Assembly: GCF_050624435.1 (NCBI RefSeq) | Contig: NC_134541.1 | Coordinates: 6,524,983 to 6,588,982 of the forward strand | Length of the DNA: 64,000 bases | Direction: 5' to 3' | Source: Tenrec ecaudatus | Taxonomy: Eukaryota > Chordata > Mammalia > Afrosoricida > Tenrecidae | Shown here: piece by piece, positions 20,791-32,149 of the stretch | Position numbering within the stretch: position 1 is the stretch's first letter | Layout: each line of letters opens with the position of its first letter | Position numbers and translations under genes: made by a program | The notes under the pieces: model-generated | What the model was told of the DNA's origin: nothing | The model's database searches: none | The model's input: only the letters and a program-made list of their open reading frames with translations

Positions 20791-21929
20791 TTCATGTAAA
20801 ATCGTGTATCTTCACTTCCCTTGGCTGATCGGAAGGTCTGGGAGCACCGGCCACGGAGAGGACCATGAGCTCTGCATTTTGCCCCAATTGCCACCAGTCC
20901 CTATTGTCTCCCTGCTTCTCTGTGGAAATGTACCTGTGGGCACACGCGAGTAACTTCTGCTTTAAACTGGTTTGCCTGATGGCTTCTAGCAGGTGGTGCC
21001 ACATTCTTTAGAAAAAGGAAAAAATAAAAATAACAGAAACACTTTGGAGAAGACTGCTGGGTACGACTCATCAGTGGTATGACTCATCCTACGCTGGTCT
21101 TTTGCTGTGTTTCCTGCCAACAGTCACCCCCTATCCCCCCCCCTCGCCTCCTTCTAATCATGTCTGTCTTGCTTTGAAGAAATTTTGCCTCTTTACTTTT
21201 TGTCCATGATCCTAGGGCTTTGAGCCCACCCTCTGACTCAGGATAAACCCTTGAACCAGGGCTGGCCAACTAGAGTCACAGGGATTCATTAGAAACGGGC
21301 ATATAACCAAGATGACCAATAAGAGTCAGCCCTGGGATTTTTGTTGCGCGTCCCCTGTCTGCTAAGGTGGCTAGACTAGAAACTGTGAGTCTAGAGCTGC
21401 CGATGGCTTCTCTCCCAGCCACCACCACAGAAGGCGGAGCCAAGACACAGAAATCCTCCCCACAGCACCTGAGCTGCTGTGAGTGGACTTTCCTGTGTGG
21501 TGTGCCAATTGAGTTCTATTTGCTTTGACTTTTTGTTACTTGACATCAAGAGCTCAGACGAATCTGCTCATTCTTTCTGCACACCAATCACCTGCTACGT
21601 GAGGAGTCCACCTGCTCATTGCGGAGACCATACCACCTCTCTTTGTGGCCTGAGCTCCACCCTCCACCCTGGAGCCAGCTGAGCCCTGGAGGACTTTTCC
21701 TGAACACCCAAGGGAAGGCACACGGCCAATGTCAGCAACTGCAACACAGCTTGCAACCAATGCATCAGACTTGACTTGGGAAGATTCCTCCGTGGGCGGA
21801 ACGTGCAGGCAGCAGGACTTGCCGCCCCTAAAAGGTCTCGCTGTACAATTAGACCTGTCTGGACAGGCTGCCACTTTCTCAAACACTGGCCCTTTCAGAT
21901 CCTGAATAAAATTTTTACTCAGGGCTTTA
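20791..21929. other. Unassigned; old repeat plus poly(A)-ended stretch
   Basis: 21250-21350 (gggctggccaactagagtca, gaccaataagagtcagccct) looks like part of an ancient LTR or DNA repeat. The right part ends gaataaaatttttactcagg and then nine A residues near 21930, as a retrocopied transcript or repeat would. No protein match is seen. Confidence 0.35.
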
Positions 21930-22920
21930 AAAAAAAATAAATGGCAGAGACCAGACCAAAACCAGGGATGCACATGGTAGACAATGGTGGAGGAGGTGGG
22001 GAAAGGAAAACAAAAGGATGAATATAAGGAAGAAAAGGGGAGTGGGGGCATGGGGCACTAACCCATCCAGGGGGGGGGGTATTGTTTATATCTCCACAGG
22101 GAAAGTGGGAGCAGACTTCAACCCAGTGCCGCAAGGTGTGAATGCAATATCCCGGCATGGAGTAGGGAACCAGTGGAGAGGTCTGGGAGGCTGACCCCAG
22201 CACCAAAAGGTAAGTGGATTCCTGGCCCTCCCCCAAAAAGAATTTGTTTCAAATCACGACATTGATTCTGCAGCTCTGGGAGAGGACATATCTGATCAGA
22301 GCACACGGGAGAAGATGAAGGGGCAGAAGGAGAGAGTGGAGCACAGCCTGGCCCACCAGGTCATGAGGATGATGTTTCTGAGTAGAGCAGCCAGTCCACA
22401 GAGAGAACAACATGGCTGGCCCCACTATGAGACATGATGCCAATCAGTGACTAAGGGCGATACAGGGGACAGCACCGGAGACACAGTGTGGGAATTGCAC
22501 CTGACCTGATCCCACCACACCGAGGCAAAGCACTGGGGGAGTGCAGCGGAACAGCAAGGGAATGGAGTGGCAAGGTCCCCAGGGAATGCTGAAAGTGGAC
22601 TCTGGGGCCAGGGCTTGGTGCCCCAACAGACTGGACTGAAAAACGCTCCTAAGGGCCAGCAAATGATCCTTGAACTAACTACAAGCTTTTCTTTTGTGAA
22701 CTGTTTTTTTTTTTTTGTTCTTTGTCAGTGGTTTGTTTTTGTTGTTTTGTTGTCTGGTTGTATACTGTTGCTTAGTTTTCCTCTGTCTTGTTTTCATGCA
22801 TGTTAGTGTCTCCACAGGTCTGTCTGAATAGGACAGGCTGGATGAACTATCTGGAGGAAAAACAACGGGACTGACAGTTCCGGGGGGACTTGGGGTGGGG
22901 GGGTAGGGGGATAAGGCAGC
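21930..22920 (+). mobile_element. LR repeat, 5' portion
   Basis: The right part (22700-22920) holds ggacaggctggatgaactat and a G-rich run. Sequence continuous with it resumes at 23717 beyond the FTL retrocopy. The left limit is unclear; 21930 follows an A-run. It includes poly(T) at 22704-22718. Confidence 0.5.
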
Positions 22921-23028
22921 AGGTTTCTTTCCGGAAGTAACTTGTGGACCAGCTTCTCGGCCAGCCCCTCCTCTTGGGACCAGCGGACACTTTTATTTGG
23001 CGTGCGGTGACCTCCAAACCGACGCATC

Positions 23029-23556
23029 ATGAGCTCTCAGATCCCTCAGAATTATTCTGCGGACGCGGAGGCCGGCGTCAACCGTCTGGTCAACCTGCAC
23101 CTGCAGGCCTCTTACACCTACCTCTCTCTGGGCTTCTTTTTCGACCGCGACGATGTGGCCTTGGAAGGCGGGGGGCACTTCTTCCGCGAGCTGGCGAAGG
23201 AGCAGCGCGAGGGGGCCGAGCGTCTCTTGAAGCTGCAGAACCAGCGCGGTGGCCGCGCCCTCTTCCAGGATGTGCAGAAGCCGTCTCAAGATGAGTGGCG
23301 TCTAACCCTGGACGCCATGGAAGCTGCCCTAGCCCTGGAGAAAAAACTCAACCAGGCTCTTCTGGACCTGCATGCCGTGGGGTCCACTCACACCGACCCT
23401 CATCTCTGTGACTTTCTGGAGAACCACTTCCTGGACAAGGAGGTGAAACTCCTCAAGAAGATGGGCGACCACCTGACCAACCTCCACAGGGTGGCCAGCC
23501 CCCAGGCCGGGCTGGGCGAGTATCTCTTCAAGAGGCTCACTCTCAAAGAAGACTAG
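23029..23556 (+). CDS. FTL: Ferritin light chain-like protein, intact retrogene frame
   Basis: Seen: 175 codons with no stop or frameshift, the normal length of mammalian L-ferritin, with A at position -3 of the ATG. L-ferritin co-assembles with H chains into the 24-subunit cytosolic iron-storage shell and aids mineral nucleation. Family features present include [14 protein letters not shown] (residues 34-47), [13 protein letters not shown] (from about residue 68), DPHLCDFLE and the end [13 protein letters not shown]-chain ferroxidase ligands are absent, as expected of L: His24, Gln59 and Gly62 stand where H has Glu27, Glu62 and His65. Of the nucleation glutamates, 54, 58, 61 and 64 are kept but 57 is Lys. 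A second charge change, Glu to Lys, is in the FLDKEVKL segment. Expression is unproven; with no IRE, any transcript would escape iron-dependent translational control. A recent pseudogene that has not yet decayed is the main alternative. Confidence 0.8.
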   Translation: MSSQIPQNYSADAEAGVNRLVNLHLQASYTYLSLGFFFDRDDVALEGGGHFFRELAKEQREGAERLLKLQNQRGGRALFQDVQKPSQDEWRLTLDAMEAALALEKKLNQALLDLHAVGSTHTDPHLCDFLENHFLDKEVKLLKKMGDHLTNLHRVASPQAGLGEYLFKRLTLKED

Positions 23557-23686
23557 GAGCCTGCAGCACCAAGCCACCTGCCAGGGGCCCTCTGCCTCCC
23601 CACGGCCGCCCTCAGCCCCTCTGCCGGAACCGGTCCACAGCGCCACCGCCCTGGAGCCCCTCCCCAGCTGGGGACCAAATGGAAAC

Positions 23687-23692
23687 AATAAA
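23687..23692 (+). terminator. FTL-copy polyadenylation signal AATAAA
   Basis: AATAAA lies 15 bases before the A-run at 23708. It was inherited from the parental mRNA. Confidence 0.8.
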
Positions 23693-23716
23693 GCTTCCTT
23701 TTGTAGCAAAAAAAAA

Positions 23717-25280
23717 GGAAGTGGTGTTAACAAACACAGGGTCAAGGGAACAACATGGGACCAAAAATGGTAGTGAGGGGGGAGTGGCAGGCCTGGTGGG
23801 GAATGATCAAGGGTAAGGTTGCGTAGAGAAGAGGTATAGCTGTAGCCCAGGTGGGGACGGAGCATGGTGGTGGGGCAGGAGGAAAGTCAAGGGAGATGGA
23901 GGAAGGAGCTGGGAGTCAAGGGGCATTTATGGAGGTCTAGACAAAGACATGTACATGCAAATATATATATGAGGATGGGGAAATAGATCTATATGTCTAT
24001 ATTTATAGGTGTAATATTAAGGTGGTGGATGGACCTTGGGCCTCTACTTAAGCACTCCCTCAATGCATGGATAGTTTCTTTTATTAAATTGGCACTCTAC
24101 GATGCTCACTCTCCCGACACAACTGCTGAAGCCAAAGGGGGTGAACAAGTAAATGTGGTGAAGAAAGCTGATGGTGCCCGGCTATCAAAAGAGATAGTGA
24201 CTGGGGTCTTAAAGGCTTGAAGATAAACAAGCGGCCATCTAGCTCAGAAACAACAAAGCCCACATGGAAGAACACACCAACCTGTGTGATCGAGTGGTCC
24301 CAAAGGGATCAGTTATCAGGCATCAAAGAACAAAAAATCATATCATTGACTGCACACCTCCATGATACGATTGCCGAAGACAAACGGGTGCATAAGCAAA
24401 TGTGGCAAAGAAAGCTGATGGTGCCCGGCTATCGAAAGAGATAGTGTCTGGGGTCTTAAAGGCTTGGAGGTGAACAAGCGGCCATCTAGCTCAGAAGCAA
24501 TAAAGCCCACATGGAAGAAGCACACCAGCCGGTGCGATCACGAGGTGCCAAAGGGACCAGGTATAAGGCATCATGAAAAAAAAAAAGAATATATATATAT
24601 ATATATATATACCATAGTGAATGAAGGGGGAAGGGGAAGTGCAGTGTGGAGACCCGAGGTCCAAATGTCGACCACTGGAGATCCCCTCATAGAGGGGTTT
24701 AGGAGAGGAGATGGGTCAGTCAGGGTGCGATGTAGTACCAATGAGGAACACAGCTTTCCCCCAGATCCTGGATGCTTCCTCCCCCCAACTACCATGATCC
24801 GAATTCTACCTCACAGGACTGGATAGGGCAGGGATTGTACACTGGTGCATATGGGAGCTGGAGGCACAGGGAATTCAGGGTGGATGATACCTTCAGGACC
24901 AGGGGTGTGAGGGGCAATGCTGGGAGAGTGGAGGGTGAGTGGGTTGGAAAGGGGGAACTGATTAAAAGGATCCACATGGGACCTCCTCCCTGGGAGATGG
25001 ACGGCTAAGAAGGGGGGGAAGGGAGACTCCGGATAGGGCAAGATATGACAAAATAACAATCTGTGGATTATCAAGGGCTCATGAGGGAGGGGGGAGCGGG
25101 GAGGGAGGGGGGAAAAAAGAGGACTTGATGCAGAGGGCTTAAGTGGAGAGCAAATGCTTTGAGAGTGATTAGGGCAAAGAATGTACAGATGTGCTTTATA
25201 CAATTGATGTATGTATATGTATGGATTGTGATAAGAGTTGTATGAGCCCCTAATAAAATGTTTTTTAAAAATTAAAAAAA
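23717..25280 (+). mobile_element. LR repeat, A-type, with internal tandem duplication
   Basis: Continues the LR copy after the FTL insert: gtggtgttaacaaacacagg, gaggatggggaaatagatct, then two tandem units of about 248 bp starting near 24095 and 24345, each with gaaagctgatggtgcccggc and gcggccatctagctcagaa. It ends gagcccctaataaaatg with a T/A-rich tail. No open frame worth calling. Confidence 0.8.
24589..24611. repeat. (AT)n microsatellite
   Basis: Pure AT run after an A-rich stretch inside LR. Confidence 0.9.
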
Positions 25281-25789
25281 TAAATGTACCTACTTTGTTG
25301 TTGTGCTTGTTGTTGCCCATAAGCAGAGCAAAACATACCAATTCCCCAGTTTGCACATGTGCAAGTTCTCACTTGGATGAGATTTCTGGGGCTGTCCTTG
25401 CGCTCCTGGCTGAGTTCTTCCTCTCTCCCTAACATGGACTCCCTGCCCCTGATGTTCCAGTTTCTATGATCTATTTGATGCTGCAGAGATGGTTCTTAAA
25501 AGAGCTAATGCTTTTGTAATGCGCTTAATGTCGAGCAAGTTATTTTTTGCGAGTCCAACTGAACTATTCTGTGGTTTTAGGATGACTTTGGGGATATTTT
25601 TGGTTTGAGGTTTAGACGTGATTTCTTTCTTTTTTTTTTTTAGAGAGAGAGGATTTCAAGGCAATAGTTTAATGAGTCCATCCAGCCTCCACGGCACCCA
25701 TGAGATTTTAATATTCTGTTCCTCGTTTCCCCCCTTTTGATCAAGAAAGTAGATTGTTGCAGATGCAGGTGGGTTAAAATTTAACACAA
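25281..25789. other. Unassigned intergenic sequence
   Basis: AT-rich with a T-run at 25630. No gene or repeat named. Confidence 0.4.
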
Positions 25790-26492
25790 AGCCTACATGG
25801 AAGAAACACACCAGCCTGTGTGACCATGAGGTGTCAAAGGGATCAGGTATCAGGTATCAAAGAACTAAAAAGCATATCATTGTAAATGAGGGGGAGTGCA
25901 AAGTGGAGACCCAAAGCCCATCTGTAGGCAACTGGACATCCCATTACAGAAGGGTTGCAGGGAGGAGATGAGCCAGTCAGGGTGCAGGGCAGAAACGATG
26001 TAAAATACAACTTTCCTCTAGTTTCTCCCCACCCCCCACTATCATGATCCCAATTCTACCTTACAAATCTGGCTAGACCAAAGGATGCACACTGGTACAG
26101 AGAGGAACTAGAAACACAGGGAATCCAGGACAGATGATCCCTTCAGGATCAGTGGTCAGAGTGGTGATACCTGGAGGGTGGAGGAACCAATTACAAGGAT
26201 CTATATATAACCTCCTCCCTGGGGGACTGACAACAGAAAAGTGGGTAAAGGGAAATGGCAGACAGTGTAAGATATGACAAAATAATAAAAATTTATAAAT
26301 TATCGAGGGTTCATGAGGGAGGGGGAGCAGGGAAGGAGGGGGAAAATAAGGAGCTGTTATCAAGGGCTCAAGTAGAAAGAAAATGTTTTGAGAATGATGA
26401 TGGCAACAAATGTCCAAATGTGCTTGACACAATGGATGTATGCAGGGATTGTGATGAGAATCATACGAGCCCCCCGTAAAATGATTTAAAAA
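25790..26492 (+). mobile_element. LR repeat, A-type
   Basis: Begins within the LR body at agcctacatggaagaaacac and ends atacgagccccccgtaaaatg. It carries a deletion near 26180 relative to the other A-type copies. Confidence 0.8.
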
Positions 26493-27070
26493 AATTAACA
26501 CCTTATCATTTGATCTCCTTTTTGACCCATTTTAAATTCGTTCTAGTTTTTAATCTTTTCCGTTTTCTTTCTGATTAAGGTTCTCCTCAGTTTTACTTTG
26601 TTATTGTTATTAGTTTTGTTTGGCATGTTGTACTGTATATGAGATCCAGGACGGGTAAATCTATAGAGACAGTAAATGTACTTTTGTAGTAGAAATGTAA
26701 TGTTAATATAATATTCAAGTCTAGTATCTGCTATTGACAACAAACAAATATTGCCCCTCCCCAATCTGTACGCATTTGTTTTGATTTTGCCTTTATACAA
26801 ACATTCAATCCCCTTCCTCCTCCATCTCCCGCAAGGCCTCCCTCCCCATTAATCCTTTACCCTGTGTGACCTCAAGGAGAGAAACTGGATTGATGGTTTC
26901 TTGGGATGATGACATAGGCAGTTGGGGGGAAATGGGGAGCTAATAATAGTGAGCATTCGAGAGAAGAAAATGTTCTAACGATGATTGTACGACTCTTCTT
27001 GATATGATTAGACTATTGAATTACAAGCTATGTGAATTATATGCCAATAACATTTTGTTTTATTTATATT
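26493..27070 (+). mobile_element. LR C-type 3' region
   Basis: Ends with ttgatatgattagactattg followed by atgtgaattatatgccaata, the C-type end. The left half is T-rich. Confidence 0.5.
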
Positions 27071-27436
27071 TAAAGATTCTTCAAAGACATCTGTGATCAT
27101 GATGTTCAGTCGTGGGAGCGGGTGCCTTCAGGTTCTTCTGCGCTCACGGTGAAGGAGGCAACTGCTGTGGTGGCTATTAGCCACACTTTCCACGTCTTCC
27201 TCCTGGCCCTCATCTACTGCTCCAGAGATCAATTGTTGGGTCTTGGATGACATCTTGCAACTTCTTAAGATTCCAGAACCTGTACAACCAACTAGGATTT
27301 TGAGCAAAACTATTTAATATGTTATTCGGTGGATTTCCCAGAAAACCATGGCCCTCAACTTGCAAACAAGGAACCAAATCCCATAAATGTTTGGTTTTGC
27401 CTGAACAGCCTCAGCAAAATAAATAAATAAATAAAT
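27071..27436. other. Unassigned intergenic sequence
   Basis: No gene or repeat recognised apart from a short (AAAT)n at about 27418-27436. Confidence 0.4.
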
Positions 27437-27560
27437 AATGACCAAGCTCACTGCCATTGAGCCGATTCCAACTCTCAGTGACCCTGCAGGACAGAGGAGA
27501 CCTGCCCCTGGGGCTTTCCCAGACTGTAGCCGGTCCATCACCGGCTCCTGAGAAGCCTCT
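27437..27560 (-). repeat. AfroSINE 3' half
   Basis: agctcactgccattgagccg, then gacctgcccctggggctttc. The 5' half is missing. Confidence 0.75.
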
Positions 27561-27689
27561 GCAGCGACTCTTGATATCTTGTTGTTGTTGTTTTCTTGGT
27601 GTTGAAGGACATAAAGAGCAGACAGGGAAAGAGCCACACACAACTTTTTCCAGAGGCACGGTTGTTGACAGAAATTCCAATAATCTGGA

Positions 27690-28735
27690 CCACTCTACCC
27701 TTAATTAATTTTACCACCACTGCTCATCCTCCCTCTCCTTCCTCCCTCCTATCCTGCTAACCACCAGTAAACTTGAGTGTCTACACATTTGCCTTTGTAT
27801 GTAAGTGAGGTCGTTCAATACTTGTCCTTTGGGGACTGGCTTGCTCTGCTCAGTATAATGTCAAGTTCAAGCACCACCCACACTGTAGCATTCATCAGAC
27901 TACAATTCCCCAGCTGGCTGAGCAGTAGCCTATTATTGAGAAAGCACCACATCTGATGTATCTATTCATCTGCTGATGGGCATTGAGGCTGTTTCTACTT
28001 TGGGCCATTGTGAGGACTGCTGCAAAGAACATCGGTGTACCAGCTCTTGTTGGTCTCTGCTTTCTCGTCTTTCTGATACTGGGTCATGTTGTACGGTGGT
28101 TCCATTTCTAGCAGTTTAGGGACCTGGTGCACTGTTCCCGCAACCCCTGTACCACCTTGCCTTCCCACCAGCAGAGGATAGGGCTTTTAGTTTCCCCGCT
28201 TCTCTGCCAATATTGGCTCTTTTCTTGGGTTATTTTTTTACTTAAAATTTTTATCTGAGCCATGCTGGGGGGAGTGATGTGGTATCTCCTGGTGGTTTTG
28301 ATTTGCATCGCCTTGACCGTTAATGACGTGGAGCATCTGTCTGTGCGTTGTGGCCATTTGAATGTTCTCTTTGTGAAATGTCTGTTGAGCCCCTTTACCC
28401 ATGTCAGGTTGGCCTCTCATCCTACTGCTGGGTTGTAAGCGCTGGCTCTGTAGACATTCTGGATACAAGATTCTTGTCGGCTGCATGGTTTCCAAAGATA
28501 GAGTCTCTCTTGGCAGCTTGTCTTCCACTTTTAAAAAAATTTTTTTGGTAAAGTCTTCTGATGAATAAATGCTTTGCCTTTCCCTGAGGTCTCGCTTATT
28601 TCTTTTGTCTCCTGCTGTTTGTGCTTTTGTTACTGTGTCAGATAATCCATTGTTGAAAGTAGGCCCAACAGCATTGCCCTGCTCGCTCTTCTAATTGCTT
28701 TATGGTTTGAGTTTGCACACTTGGGTCCTTGACCG
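27690..28735 (-). mobile_element. L1 3' UTR-side fragment
   Basis: Read backwards this is the familiar old-L1 3' region: cattcatctgctgatgggca (as tattcatctgctgatgggca), then ggttttgatttgcatcgcct, gaaatgtctgttgagcccct and cagataatccattgttgaaa. About 1 kb, collinear, without the coding frames. Confidence 0.75.
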
Positions 28736-30885
28736 GAGGCTTGTTAAGAAAGACACACCCTTGCCCTTTGGGCTGGGCCCTCATTTGGATCAAGTCTACT
28801 TTACAGCTAGAGCAGCAAAGGATTTTTCCTGGGAATCAGGCCCAGCTTCGATTGTTCCTGGGGACCGCCACAGGGTGAGACCCCAGAGCTCCAGATTCAG
28901 CCTGGGCTCAGCACATCCCCAGTCCTGCACACTGGGGGCTCCTGGTCAACTCAGGGGCAACGTCCATGTTTACCCCAGAAGCCTGCATCAAAAAGACACA
29001 AGACTCACGTCCAAATCTAGAGCCCCACACTCGTCTGAAGTGGACAGCCTGCTCATGCCAAGGCTACATTCCCACCTGGTGGCACCTGGTTGGATGGAGA
29101 AGTAGGCACAAGCATACACTCTCCAGCTTGCCACTACACTCCAGGTCTGGGCCCCAGAAGAATCTTTAATTCCTGATCCATCCCCTGCCAAACTCATCTC
29201 GTCCCCATCCTCCTGACCCGCCAGGCTCCGTATGCTTCTGTCTGTAGGTTCCCTGAACAGGCAAAGGGGCTCTTCCAACCCCAGGGCCTTTGCACTGTGC
29301 TTCTCTGCTGGCGCCTCCTGGTTTCAGTTGACATGTTATTCCCTTCCATGGCCCTCTCCCTGCCCGCTCCTTATATCCTTCTTTCTCTGTCTCTCTCTCC
29401 TTTACTCCTTCTGTCCCTCCCTCTCCATCCCTTCCTGTCTCTCCCGCCATTCTCAGTCTCTGTCTCCCATCTTCCGTTCTGTCCTCCCTCAGGCCTCCCT
29501 ACACATCCCCCCTCAGCAGCACTGTCCGAAGTGATGAAGACACAGTTTCCACGAAGGACAAGCTCCACCGTGGCCCCATCCACTCCTATTTTCCATCTCT
29601 GACCCATATCACCAGCCAGTCTCATTCTTAGAAAGTCCCCTTAACAAAGAAGCCTGCAGCTTTGTCTGAACAACTGACGTCCACACCGTGACCAGCAGCT
29701 CTGCCCATCCTCGTCCCTGGGGTCAGGACCCCAGTGGAACAGGGTTCTCAGAGATTGCCCACCCCATAGCCATCCCTCCCGGTAGACAGGTTGGGAGTCC
29801 AGCCCAGCCCTTCAACTCCATGAAGGAGGCCCAGGACATTCATGGCCATAGCCACCTTCACACCCACAGCACCTTCCCCTAAAGGCACATGCCACCCCAC
29901 TGTGCATACACACACACAGGGAAGGGCTCTCTCCAGCCACCTCTTCTGCGTGGTTTTTCCTATTTAAAAATGGTGTGTGGGGGGTCCAGCCCCTCTGTCC
30001 TCACTTCAGGGGACAGTGAAGACCCATGGAGCTGGGCTGGACTGGGAGTGTATACTGGGAAGGTGGGTGCCTTCTCTGGTAAAGCTCTGTTTCCTTCACT
30101 CTTACTAAAGGGTGAGTGGTTGTCTAGGGATTGAATGGGAGGGTAGAGAGTCCTTCTCTCGTGGCCACACTCATCTGTCTCCTGACTCACACACACTTCA
30201 CTGCCAGGGAACAGCCTTGTCACGCAGCAGAAGAAACTCAGAGTGGTGCCCACAGGGGAACGGGCTCTCCTGGTCTCCGGGGATTTCAACACGCAGGTCT
30301 GCCTTCCGCCCGGAGCCACTGGGAAGCCCCGGCCGGCACAGTGCCCTCCGCATGCCACTGCCTGCCTCCCGAAGGCCCAACGGCCCATGCCTGTCCGGCG
30401 CTGGTTTAAAGGAAAGCGAAGAATGCGGGAGCAGCCCTGGACACCGAACCCCAATCCCTGGGCCCTGGGGGATGACCGTGGCATCTTATTCAGAGTCTCC
30501 CAGTGGTCACCCTGGGGCCCCTAGAGCTAGTGTAGCAACCCGAGGCCCCACACACACCGGAATGACTCCTGGGTGAGTCAGCACCCAAGCAGGTCCAAGG
30601 AGAAGCCGTGAGTGAGCTGCTTGGGGTTCCCACAGAAGCAGGTGAGCTGCGGAAACCAGGGGTAGCCATGGCCAGCAAGAGGTGGTGTGGTTCGGCATCC
30701 CACAATCCCCTGCTCTTCCTCAGAGAGCAAAGGAAGATGGCCCTGTCTTTCTCTGTGGGGTAAAATGCCCTTTGGTGAGGGAAGGGGGGAGGGGTGGTAA
30801 AAGAGGGTAGCAGAATTAAAAGTGGAAATGACACAAGAGTTTGGCACTACCACCATCATCTTCGCCTTGTTACCATTATCACCAC
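28736..30885. other. Unique sequence block, 2.1 kb
   Basis: The longest stretch without recognisable repeats. It is GC-richer than its surroundings, with a TC-rich tract at 29375-29490. Frames up to 174 codons (29960-30484, minus) overlap other frames and match no family I know. Unannotated exons cannot be excluded, but I see no convincing splice-bounded frame. Confidence 0.45.
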
Positions 30886-31354
30886 TGTGGTCGTTAGGGT
30901 TTGGGGTGCCAACATGGTGCCTGTAAGAAGATATGGTTGGAGTCTAACCTGCCAATCAGGTCACAGCCTGATGGTACCTCCTGATGGGCATGGTCTTCTC
31001 ATAAAGAGGATCTTGGGAACTTGCACTCTCTCTGTCTTCACCTTTCTGCTATGGAGTCACTCAGAGGGCTGCCAGAGACATGCAGAGATCTATCTGCTTG
31101 AGCCCCGGAGATACATCCACCGCCATTGGATGCACACAACTCTGCTCTTCCTGCATCGTTGCATGTGGCTCCGTGAGTCTGAAGAGGGATTTATGGATTA
31201 GACTTGGACTTATGGGCTAATATCAGACTTATGGACTTGATCTGGATTGGGCTGGGATGTTTTATTGATGCATAATTACTCCTTGATATAAAGCTCTTTC
31301 TTTGACATATATGAGAGTCTCTGGATTTATTTCTCTAGTTAACCCAGCCCAACA
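30886..31354 (+). mobile_element. Solo LTR, ERVL-MaLR-like, 469 bp
   Basis: Plus-strand relative of the LTRs at 3334 and 20223: starts TGTGGTCGTTAG, contains tccttgatataaagctcttt, ends at CAACA. Flanks accac and cgcac do not match well. Confidence 0.65.
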
Positions 31355-31372
31355 CGCACCCCCATCCCCATC

Positions 31373-31770
31373 ACCTTCACCTCATTATCACTATCACCAC
31401 CATCACCACCATCATTTCCACCATCACCACTTTCACAACTTCAACCTCCACCTCCATGACACCATCATCACCACCACCATCTTCACCATCTTCACCTCAT
31501 TATCATCACCATTCCCACTATCACCACCTTCACCACCACTACCTCCACCTCCACCACCATGACACCATGACACCATGACACCATCACCACCACCACCATC
31601 ATCACTACCATCTTACCTCATTGTCATCATCACCACCATTCCCACCACCTCCACCTCCACCTCCACCACCATGACACCATGACACCATCATCATCACCAC
31701 CATCACCAGCAGCAGCAACAACAGCAGCGTCCTCACCATCATCAATGTCCTCATCATCATCCTCTCAGAT
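31373..31770. repeat. (CAC/ATC)n low-complexity array, about 400 bp
   Basis: Imperfect triplet and hexamer array of caccat, cacctc and accatg types, with a local threefold gacaccat repeat at 31560-31583. Directly follows the LTR at 30886. Confidence 0.9.
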
Positions 31771-32045
31771 TCCATTGAGTGAGCATGTCTCACATGGGGT
31801 GTGCTAGACATTGTACATCCTTTCCCCAATCCTAACAGCAGTCATCGCTTTCATTTTTCAGACCAGGAAACCAAGACCTGTGAGTTACCCCAGCTCTGAA
31901 TGCAGATGGCCAAACCTCGTTTATGGCAAATTCATGAACCTGCTGGTCCTCAAATCCTACAGCTGCATAAATGGTACCCACCTCCCAGGGCTATTGTGGG
32001 TGGGTAAAGGAGCTAATGAGCAGGACCTCGCTTAACTTCAGAAGA
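31771..32045 (+). repeat. MIR/L2-type relic
   Basis: gtgctagacattgtacatcc followed by tttttcagaccaggaaacca, then cccacctcccagggctattg, an order typical of MIR/L2 3' cores. Confidence 0.45.
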
Positions 32046-32149
32046 TGGAGCGAGAATCCCAATCACCGTCAACTCAGAGCCATTGCCTACAAGGAGGAGA
32101 TCAGACGCATGTCCATTCTCCAACTTCCCAATTCTGACAGCAGTCATTG

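Larger units (their letters stand above)
22921..23716 (+). mobile_element. FTL: FTL processed retrocopy (whole insert)
   Basis: The insert contains 5' UTR from about 22921 (gaccagcttctcggccagcc matches the last part of FTL 5' UTRs), the coding frame, a 3' UTR with AATAAA at 23687-23692, and nine A residues at 23708-23716. It has no introns. The iron-responsive element of the parent (loop cagtg, usually about 120-150 bases before the ATG) is not present, so the copy is 5'-truncated. It sits inside an LR copy. The target duplication is not clear: aaggcagcagg on the left and aaggaagtggt on the right match only partly. Confidence 0.85.

Noticed and set aside
23329-23865. 178-codon minus-strand frame antisense to the FTL copy
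   Set aside because: Shadow of the FTL coding strand; no independent evidence.
29960-30576. 174- and 154-codon frames on opposite strands
   Set aside because: Mutually overlapping frames in GC-rich unique DNA with no recognisable domain. Kept only as unassigned sequence.
31302-31829. His/Pro-rich and Gly-rich frames over the CAC/ATC array
   Set aside because: Simple-sequence translation, not a protein.
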